Shown here piece by piece: positions 44,095-52,566 of a stretch of DNA of 52,566 nt; positions within the stretch are counted from its first letter, which is position 1; each line of letters begins with the position of its first letter. This DNA is from Apostichopus californicus (Eukaryota; Echinodermata; Holothuroidea; Aspidochirotida; Stichopodidae), in contig JAIPMN010006923.1 of the NCBI GenBank assembly GCA_020650975.1, positions 1-52,566 of the forward strand, read 5' to 3'. Below the pieces are notes generated by a model. That model was not told the DNA's origin. It ran no database searches and saw nothing but the letters and a program-made list of their open reading frames with translations. The translations under genes and the position numbers were made by a program.

Positions 44095-47000
44095 ATGATA
44101 TCTATAATTTTTATTGTCATATTTGCCTCTCTTGTGGCGAAAATTGTTCCATCGTCAGGTAAGTTCGATAAACGACAATATGTTTTTGATCCAATAGATA
44201 ATTGAATAACAGTATTGTGGACAGTCAACTTTACTACCGCTGTTTTTCTTAATGTTATCGTTATCGTCTTTGTACTCCTTATTATCAATGTAATATACTA
44301 ATGTAATGGACATGAGGAATATATTGTCTAACTTGTGTCTTAAATGATGACATAAATCCTTGGTGCGTAATATTTAGTCATTTCATATTTTAAGTAACTC
44401 CCAACTTGAAGTTGGTACTGCTCGAGGATGTTGCAGAACTCGTCTCTCTACGTTCAATGCTACCAAGCTTGAGTTTGCAATATCGTGGAATTGGAGGGAT
44501 TCTGAATACATGTACCACACCGAAGAAAGCCTTTTTAAATCAAAAGGAAACGGGAAGTATATTTCGACCGTTACAAGAGATGGAACATTTGCTCGGTTGC
44601 AAATTACAAACGTAACCTATGGCGATTCCGGGATGTACAGATGTTCTAGTACACATTTACCTTCCGCAACGACGAATATGTTCTTCTGGAGAGTCATTGT
44701 TCAAGGTATCATCTCATCAATTTCCTATTCACAATAAACCATATGTAGTGTTCATAATATTAAAGAAACCATCAAGATATAATGTAATATAGTCAAAACA
44801 CATGCTCAATTCCCAGCAGTATTTGAAGCAGTAGGCTTCAAAAAAGAAGAATGTTACTTTAATAAATTGTTTCAAGTTTCAACACCATTTGACGAGACAA
44901 GCATCACAAACAGCAGAAAAACATCACTATACATTCTGTCAGTATTGTAAAATAGTTTAGGTAGCTTGCTTATTATGTATCTGACAGTCACTTTAGGTTG
45001 TCAATGCTTTCAAAAGACCATTCTGCTGCACTTCCAACAAGCTACTCTGAGGGTTAACGATCTAATAAACATAATAGTCATAATATTCCCTGAGCTTTCT
45101 CTCTTATGCTTTTTTTTAATTTCAGTTGCTGTTAGTATTATATTTGTTGTCATGGTGAGACCCAATTATCTACGTGTTCTGATCCTCTGCCGCTACCTCA
45201 GTCGTTAACTTCTCAGACAATTATTAAAGGTTCGGTAATATAAAGGTACTACATAGCAGAAGACATGGACAAAGTCAAACAGCAGAAACGATTCTGCCCT
45301 AGCCTCTTTAAAAGTATTTTAATTAATTGCGACAAATCTTGTAGTTATTATTATAAACAATTAACTATAAATAGCTAAAGTAATAATTGTCCTATTTCGA
45401 TAGGTCGACCAGAATTAACAAATGTGACCAGTGGAGTAAAGGAAAACGGTAATATGTCAGCAACTTGTTGCATAGGGTATTCTGAACCTGTCAGTAATAT
45501 TACATACGTATGGTCAATTGGTGGATGGGATCCTATTGATGTTACAACTCATACAACAATCACAGATGGTGGGTCGTTATCATCATGTGCTACAACTATG
45601 TTTGTCGTTCAACGAAGATACCACAGCAAAATGTTAAAATGTCTAGTAAAAAACGAGCTAAATATATCCGCGACATCTAAAATACAGGTCATATGTGAGT
45701 ATACCCTGCTGTTACAATAATTGGTGATGTATAATAGTTACTCATTGCAATATCAACATAAAGAGTTCATTGCCCTTCAACTGCAGGAGTAGGTACTGGT
45801 GTTTAGTAGTCTAGTAATGTACGTGGTGCATCGCGTTCATGTTTATGGCTCTGACGTACACTTTAAAAGACATACCACTGTCAAGAATGGTTGAACTTCA
45901 TATAGCAACGATTTTTACTCTTTGTTTCAAAATAAATTGAGGTTACGAAATTAATTAACGTCTAAGTTTAATACTTATTTATATACTGGTCGGCGTCGAT
46001 TGCCCATCTTCAGAACACTAACCTCTGAAAAAAATCGTGCACAATTGTAAGATAATAAACTTTATTTACACTGATGGTTGGGTATCATGATACGTAGGTA
46101 TGTTATGCGAAATGATGTTTGCATATCGACAAGAAGCTGTGCGGTACTTATCAAACAGACAAACATCATTTCACTGATAGATCAGAAAATCACACGATGT
46201 ACTACGAATGATTTACAATGCCTTATAAAATAAACAGGATCACGAATGTATTTATGTTATTCTCATTAACATGTTAATACTCCATACTAATTTTATATGA
46301 TCCAAAGCAACTAAACGCGAATGCCAAAAGACGGTATTGCTTTCATTATAACCAAAATATATGATGAAAGATACATATTGTGCTACTTTTGATCGCTGTA
46401 TTTAAAAACAATATTGTATCACAGATCCCGCAAGAACCTGGCTGAAACCATCCATGGCGGGATATGGACATACTCTATATGCAGACCAGAACAGAGAAAC
46501 AAATATCACGTGTGTATCTGACGGATTTCCCTTACCATCGGTCCATCTACAACGTCTTTATTCAAGTGAACCAAACCAATGGATCAATATACCATTGACT
46601 GCGAAGTTACTGAACCAAGAAGGGGCTCAACAGAGCTGGACGTTTTTATACCGTCTCAATGAAAGCAATTCCAGTACATTAAGATGCTCAGCTTTCAATG
46701 GCCTCAATATTACAGCGGAAAATAACATTTTCGTTGTCGAGGCAAGCTGTAAGTTATAACAAATTTGATATGTGAGTTTGTATTTGTAGTCAAAAAGCTT
46801 CATTGTTTATCAATTCCTTCTATTTTGTTATATATCCTGCATTGAAATCAGCTTGTGTACAGAAGTAAGATACCGTTGCAGAGTAAGCTTCGCACAAGTC
46901 CAAAAATACAAAATTTAAGCGACAGGCAAGTTCTTACAAAAGAGGCTAAATTTAACAAAAACAATTCTGCATGTTACTTTTTATGAAAACAATTATGTAG

Positions 47001-49114
47001 TGGTCGCTTCTTTACATGAATTTGATCAGACTTAACATTTCCCTTAAATACCCATTTAAACATTAATGGCATTTCTTTATGTAAATGTTACAGAATATTA
47101 TTGAAACAAAGTAGGCTATGTGGGATCCGAATTGATGAGTACTTCTCCTTTTAACACATCCACGCCATGTCTAAAGTTATAAAACCGGGGTTTTGGGAGT
47201 ATACAGTAATTACTCTTATTTTCATTACACTTTTAATAGACCCAGCAAAGGTTCATTTGAACTCACAGTCGTCTTTAAGTGTAAGACCAGGTGATACTGT
47301 GAACATTTCTTGTACCGTTGATGGCAATCCAGCGCCAGATGTATACATACAGCGAAAAGATACATCGGAAGAATGGGAAACGTTTTCTCTTCGACCGTTT
47401 GAAATTCAAACCTACGTGAACAAAACAACAACATGGGCTTTCCAGCTTCATGTCAACGTAAAGGAAATAGCACACCAGTATAGATGTATAGCCAACAACA
47501 CAAGTGAAATGTTTGTATGTAGCGACGACCTCATCCTTGCTTATAAAAGTAAGAATTATCTGACTTGTTGAAGGTGTCTAAATATTTAAATTTAACAGAA
47601 AAGTGCAAAGAAATGTATGTCAAGATTGGAACCCCAGTAATAAACTGGACATATAGGACTCGCTACCAGCTAAGGGTAGCTCAGTCCGTAGAGCGATGGG
47701 CTTGGCACCCTTATGTCACTGGTTCGAAGGCCGTTGTAGTGTTAAATTATTAACTCTTTTTTACTGTCTGAAATGTCACAGTCAGTTTCCCATTATTCCA
47801 GCCGGTTTTTACTGTAGTACAAAACTTTAAGATTTACAGTAGTATATTATCCAGTTACTTATATATTTCATACATTTACTTATATATATCACATAACCTT
47901 GTGCCAGAAAAACAATTTCCTTTTACGGATTAATAAAGTGTTACTTTACTTTACTCTACTTTACTTTACACAACTTTATTAGTGACTCGTCACTCTTGCC
48001 GTCACTCATGAAAAGTGTGGATAACATAATAAACGTCACTTGGTTGTGGAATTTATGCAGGCATACACAACGACACGAAAAGCACACATGTTTTTAATTG
48101 ACACTTGATAAATAATAAATTATTTTAACTAATGTAAAACAAGACAAACTGTTTATTTTCATAAATGAATGTAACTATTTATATTTTTCTTTCTTCAGAA
48201 GACTTTGGTGAAGTTTTAGTGGAAAACATAACTTACGTTGTCATTGCTATTTTGGTATTATTACTGGCTGCTCTACTATTGTATCGTCGTAAGTATTTCG
48301 CATAAGGTATTTTCTTTCCAAATTTACTGGAGAGAGGATTTTCGTTCTCAAGTGCGGGGATCTGAAAACTTACTGATAAGATCTGACCTTAGTTTTGACA
48401 GTACACTCCTACGTTTTGATACAGATACACATTAAAACGTACACAAATTATAATAAAAAAGTACCAAATACATATTGAAAAATGTGCATTGCCAAAAATT
48501 GTATACGTATCTAACTTTGGAGGGCGGTTTCTATAAGAAGAAACCTAACTTCATAATCAGTTTGATATTAGTTTTATGTACATCATATATACTTCAATCT
48601 TCACAATTTGACATAGACGTAATAAATTACATGTATTAAAAACGGAATGGTTCCTAATGCCTGAAAGTAAACCGAAGCTATTTTGGATATATTGAACGAC
48701 TACATCAGACCACGTAAGACAATATCCAAATTCAACAGTTTTATTTGGCCGCAATTCTTTGTATTCAATGTTTGTTGCAGAAATCCTTTTAACACGAAAA
48801 TACAACTCCATGAAGGCACGGTGAGTTTTATGATTATTATCCTTTAAATACATTTTGTTCTTATATTACATATTATATTACTCTACAAGATTAACAAATG
48901 GCAAGATACGATAAGTTTTAACAAGAAAATCAGATAGTGATAATAAAAGTGGTATTTTTAAAGTTACAAAAACAGAGTTTTTAATCAATTGCCTTGCAAA
49001 ACAAGTTTGTTTTCTTTTGAGTTTGTCTTAAAGTCCCTTTCTTTCAGAGTATCCAGAGGCCGTTTAAGAAGACCACTGATGCTTCGGCGAAGAATGGATC
49101 ATGATACATCATGA
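44095..49114 (+). CDS. Gene F: four-Ig single-pass receptor with short basic tail (intact)
   Basis: Exons: signal peptide 44095-44158 (MISIIFIVIFASLVAKIVPS), Ig1 44412-44705, Ig2 45404-45694, Ig3 46425-46748, Ig4 47240-47548, membrane 48199-48288 (YVVIAILVLLLAALLLYR), tail 49050-49114 (stop TGA). The sum is 1437 nt, 478 residues, in one open frame. Ig1 has WNWRDSEYMYH and GDSGMYRCSS. Ig2 has ATCCIGY, SSCATTMF and LKCLVKNE. Ig3 has ITCVSDGFPLP and LRCSAFN. Ig4 has ISCTVDGNPAP and YRCIANN. The tail (LSRGRLRRPLMLRRRMDHDT) aligns with the gene B tail (LSRQLRSRFRRP) when the acceptor CAGAG is used at 49049. The Met at 44095 is chosen because upstream codons are not conserved with E. Inferred plasma-membrane recognition protein; no catalytic domain. 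Confidence 0.85.
47661..47975 (+). repeat. tRNA-derived SINE, copy in gene F intron
   Basis: This is the duplicate of the SINE at 39940 with a better preserved head: box A-like TAGCTCAGTCCGTAGAGC and box B-like GGTTCGAAGGCC. About 100 bp near 47755-47860 is not in the other copy and includes a sequence related to the MITE at 7674. The tail again ends in TTTAC repeats. Confidence 0.75.
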
Positions 49115-50479
49115 AATTAATGTAAACCAAATTGTTGTAAATGGACCACCTCGCTCGCATCCTGAACTTACAGTGTGTTCAGCCAAAAAAAAACACTTGT
49201 CGACGATCCGTAAATGATATCCATTCCGAAAAAGAAGCTAAATTGGAAGTAGCCTACTAGATATTTGGTATCTTTCTATAGTATTTCTACACAAGGTATC
49301 GAGGTATTATTAGAAGACTTACTAAATGTATGATAATATTGCAAAGCCCAGTGATATCGGAGTTGTACCTAGTATCCAATTTTATCTAAAGAAGTAGCAA
49401 TTAACTGCTCGAAATTCACATACTCAGTCGCACTCAATGTCCAATAGATGTTCGTTTTGGGAAAATTATGTTACTTATTTAATATGTATATTGCAGTAGT
49501 AACAATTTGCTATTAAACATTCATGTGTATCATAGTAATGCAGGGCTGATCCTATATATTTGTGTAGTAACAATGTAGAAATGTATACCGAGTGGGAAAA
49601 GTGTGGTTACGAATATTACTACGAGTTGCCACGATTCTTGGCCCTAAAAGATGGAAAGATTTTATTTGTTTAATCGCCTTAATCGACAACGCCAAACATG
49701 CATATCCCTTCCAACTCCCCCCGCCCCCCCCCCCTACAAAAAAGAGAATACAACCTTCCAAATACCTTCACCTTTGGAATGATACCTTGGTCTTCTACAT
49801 GTAAACGGGTTAGACAACTGAACAAAAACGAAAAACGTGACAATTTCCAAAACAATTATCAAAATCTCAGAAAAAAATGTATTCCTCCGAACTACAATAT
49901 TCAATACCCTGAGTGTAACAAGACATCAGAGAATAGAAGCATTTTGTTTGAATATAATAACTCCCTTTATTGACCTCATTTGAATAAACTTGAAAATGTT
50001 GAACACCGCGTTGCAAATAACCCGTATAAACCATACACTTTCAAGAAATTCTATTCCATTACACTAGACATGATATGTTTATAGCAGTTTATCACTTGGC
50101 ATCACTATTGCAGCTTTGGATGTTTGAGTTATACCTGGTAACACATTATTCTATGTCACCTACAACGAACTTTTACTCAAATTCTGACCAACCGACCATC
50201 GTCGAATTCTTCCTGTTCCTTAGCGCTTTAAAAATGGAAACATGAGGAGGAATTTGGTATTACAACTGATCGTTCGCGGACACTTTTATGTCAATCATCA
50301 GGTCTGCTAGAACAACAACGCTAGAGTAATACTGAAAGGACATTCGTAGAATGAAAGAAAAACAATTTGATCCTGACATTATCATTGGGACTCCATCTCG
50401 GACATGTAACTCTTTCCTCTGAGCTGTTTGGTGATTGTTTCAGATTGACTCTGCTATTATAAACGACCTATCCCAATCA

Positions 50480-50757
50480 CTCCTACTTATACGACTTAAG
50501 ATGAGTGGCGTTCAAAATGTCATTTTCCTGGTATAAAGCTGGGTCACAGAAGGGAAATATGTAGTAACTCCTTGGTGAAATTAAGGAGGAAGAGAAAGAC
50601 GTTAATAGAAATCATTGTAATTCTCGCCATTATACTTTTTGTGATGTATTTTCTAACGGCTGTTCCTTTCTTGGTGGGCATTCTTCAAGAGCATAGGTTT
50701 ATCTGGATGGAATTTGGACAAAACTTTACATTGGAAAATAAATTCACCTCTACATAG
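50480..50757 (+). CDS. Possible orphan exon with a membrane helix
   Basis: A frame open to the stop at 50755-50757 encodes a basic stretch (LVKLRRKRKTL) followed by IIVILAIILFVMYFLTAVPF and FLVGILQEHRFIW. This pattern (basic, then one helix) is typical of a membrane anchor. No in-frame ATG was found close upstream. An AG at 50546-50547 (GGGTCACAG) could be an acceptor. No relation to genes A-F is visible. It may be an exon of a neighbouring gene, a decayed fragment or chance. Confidence 0.25.
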
Positions 50758-51194
50758 CAAAGTAGCTTATCCAAGCCTCCTTGTATTTGCAAGATAAACG
50801 AAACGCAATTATTTGACCTCAAATGCTTACACTACCCTTCCACTACTTAATACCACACTGTTTTCATGATGATTTAATTTTTCTACAAAAAGTAATATCA
50901 CGTAATGTCTTGCTAGTTTACAAAAAATGCCTCTGACGGTTTTACCATTCCTATACCAGTCAACAAAGTTCCCGGACGTCTTGAAAGTTGCCGCATTGCC
51001 CTACTCTCTACTCTTTTTATCGATTTTTAAACTTCCCGATCTTAATAAAGTGTTTGAATTCGCGTGACAAGGCTTGACAAATCATACAACTACCCATTTC
51101 CTAATGAGAAAAGCGTAGGCAGAGCGGACGGGCAATAGACTGTGCCGTCTTTTCAGTTTTACCCTTCCTCATACTCACATCATGTATGTGTGTA

Positions 51195-51425
51195 TGTATT
51201 TTAGATCCTCCTGCAAGCAGGAACTCGCGAAGAAGCCATCGTGGCTTATCAAAGCCGCAAGCTGACGGAAGTCAGTCTCTTAGATTCATATTTAACGTCC
51301 ATGATTATGAATTGTCAACAACTCTGTAACTGGACGACATACATTAAGCTTGAGGTGACTTGAACTCGGAACCTTATGATCGAAAGGCACCGGCGTTAAC
51401 CACTGAGCTAACACTCCTTATTGGA
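51195..51425 (-). repeat. tRNA-derived SINE, minus strand
   Basis: On the minus strand the sequence starts TAAGGAGTGTTAGCTCAGTG with box A (TAGCTCAGTGGTTAACGCC), then box B-like GGTTCCGAGTTCAAGTC. A non-tRNA body runs to about 51195. It lacks a folded acceptor stem and continues past the tRNA-like part, so it is a SINE, of a different family from the copies at 39940 and 47661. Confidence 0.75.
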
Positions 51426-52566
51426 CTGTAAACTCCTCATTGGACTGTAAACCGTCAAAACTACTGGAGACCATCCTAAGACTTCGCAAAAATTACACCG
51501 GGGATAAAATACTCAGATGGGAGATTCCACACTGTCGCACCTTCAACGAAAGCCAAGGTTGGTAATTGTCTCTGTCATAGTATAGCAACCAGGTACAAAC
51601 AACGGTCTGGGTTCAATGTCACGAAATGCTGCATCATCGACCAATGGAAGCTTAGTGGGTAGAGTGCAATGAATGATATGTATGTTCAATTATCCTATTT
51701 CTCGGTAGCTGCAAAGAATAGCAATACCAATGTACCAAATTGATACACATGCTATCAATTTTGTTTTATTGATGCTTATGTACTACGGCGCCTTTAATAT
51801 ATAGCCTGATTTCGCAGTATAGAGTAAACAAGATGTAGGCTTTATTTCTATTTCCATCCAGTATCATATTTGTGTTACGAATTATTTTCTGTTTTCCTGA
51901 AGTTCACTATATGTCGTTTATGTGTACCAACTTCCACGCTGTGTGTTTACAATAAATAAAAGAAGTAAAAGAGAAATAAACTTAACGCATTGGTATGTTG
52001 TTCAACAATGCATATTCCATTGTGAAACGTGTTCTAATCAAACACAGTATCTATGAAATGATCAACATGTGTAATGACTTAATATATCATTTTGAAATGA
52101 GAAAATAAACACATTTACTAGTTTAAAGTCCAAAGTCCGATACGCTCAGACTAGATATTGGTGAATTACTCACGATGGAGTAATCCATGGCTCCATAGTC
52201 CACAGTATATGATATTAAAAATTAGTTACTCATAATGCGACTGTAGAATATCGTATCACAATAGGTGCTTGATCAAAGCAATAAGTGAAGTCACGCTTAC
52301 AGTTTGCAATGCAAATGTAGCTCTGATATTGTGTCTCATTTAGCTTTGGATTCTCTTTTATTTTCTCTCTGTTTTGTGATATGCAAGAGTCGATCATGAC
52401 ACACGTACAGCTGATTCTTTTACAAATCATTGTAGTTACCAATTTTGGTAAGTTGTTCAATCTTCGGGTTACTTCCCAGTACGGACTACTATCTGAAAAA
52501 AATACATGCAAGTTCACAAGGATGCTGTGTATGTACTATCGCTGTTATAAGTACACGCATATATAT

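Larger units (their letters stand above)
41257..48975. repeat. Tandem duplication unit 2 of the D'-ectodomain/F pair (about 7.7 kb)
   Basis: This is the second copy of 33553-41135, in the same orientation. Differences include an insertion of about 100 bp in the SINE (47755-47860). Between the copies, 41136-41256 holds about 120 bp found in neither unit. The exon lengths of D'/F equal those of D/E in every case. Confidence 0.9.
49115..52566. other. Downstream flank, no certain gene
   Basis: Apart from the possible exon near 50480-50757 and the SINE at 51195-51425, I see no supported coding exon on either strand. A C-rich homopolymer run lies at about 49718-49734. AATAAA occurs near 49983 and could serve the gene F transcript if its 3' UTR is about 870 bp, but this is weak. 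Confidence 0.4.

Overview
The window looks like AT-rich invertebrate animal DNA: many short exons with GT-AG introns, signal-peptide and immunoglobulin (Ig) exons, receptor tyrosine kinase (RTK) homology, a LINE fossil, tRNA-derived SINEs and a MITE. Ig-RTKs with this exon style suggest a deuterostome, perhaps an echinoderm such as a sea cucumber. That is an impression from protein style and base composition, not a database match.

The content is one clustered receptor family of two kinds. The first kind, on the minus strand, is RTK-like: gene A (kinase part 291-8168) and gene D (28365-35923, complete, 710 residues with all splice phases agreeing). Both kinase domains have lost the catalytic Asp of HRD (HPA instead), the Asn of the catalytic loop (Lys instead), the Gly of DFG and the alpha-C Glu, and have no activation-loop Tyr, so both read as pseudokinases. 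The second kind, on the plus strand, has a signal peptide, four Ig domains, one membrane helix and a very short basic tail with no kinase: gene B (17455-26441, 496 residues), gene E (36402-40448, broken) and gene F (44095-49114, 478 residues). Both kinds use symmetrical phase 1-1 ectodomain exons and share an unusual Cys-rich second Ig domain.

Layout: 1-8900 holds the gene A kinase and membrane exons with a palindromic MITE in an intron. 8870-22050 is a tandem duplication (unit about 6.5 kb) carrying a second ectodomain cassette C (signal peptide plus Ig) in copy 2 and its decayed relic in copy 1, and an unclassified terminal-inverted-repeat element whose interior holds a duplication breakpoint. 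22851-26441 holds the body of gene B. 26774-27680 is a LINE remnant. 28365-35923 is gene D, head-to-head with gene E. 33553-48975 is a second tandem duplication (unit about 7.6 kb) containing the D-ectodomain/E pair and its copy, the D'-ectodomain/F pair. 49115-52566 has no certain gene, only a SINE and one possible membrane-spanning exon.

How the parts may work together (inference): a single pseudokinase module appears to serve several upstream ectodomain cassettes (C and SP-A for A; D and D' for D) through alternative promoters and phase-matched splicing, while divergent neighbours encode matching kinase-less receptors, possibly from shared bidirectional promoters. Tandem duplication, gene conversion of one Ig exon, mostly amino-acid-changing differences between duplicate Ig exons and a recent nonsense mutation resemble fast-evolving immune or allorecognition receptor clusters. 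Function is not shown by the sequence.
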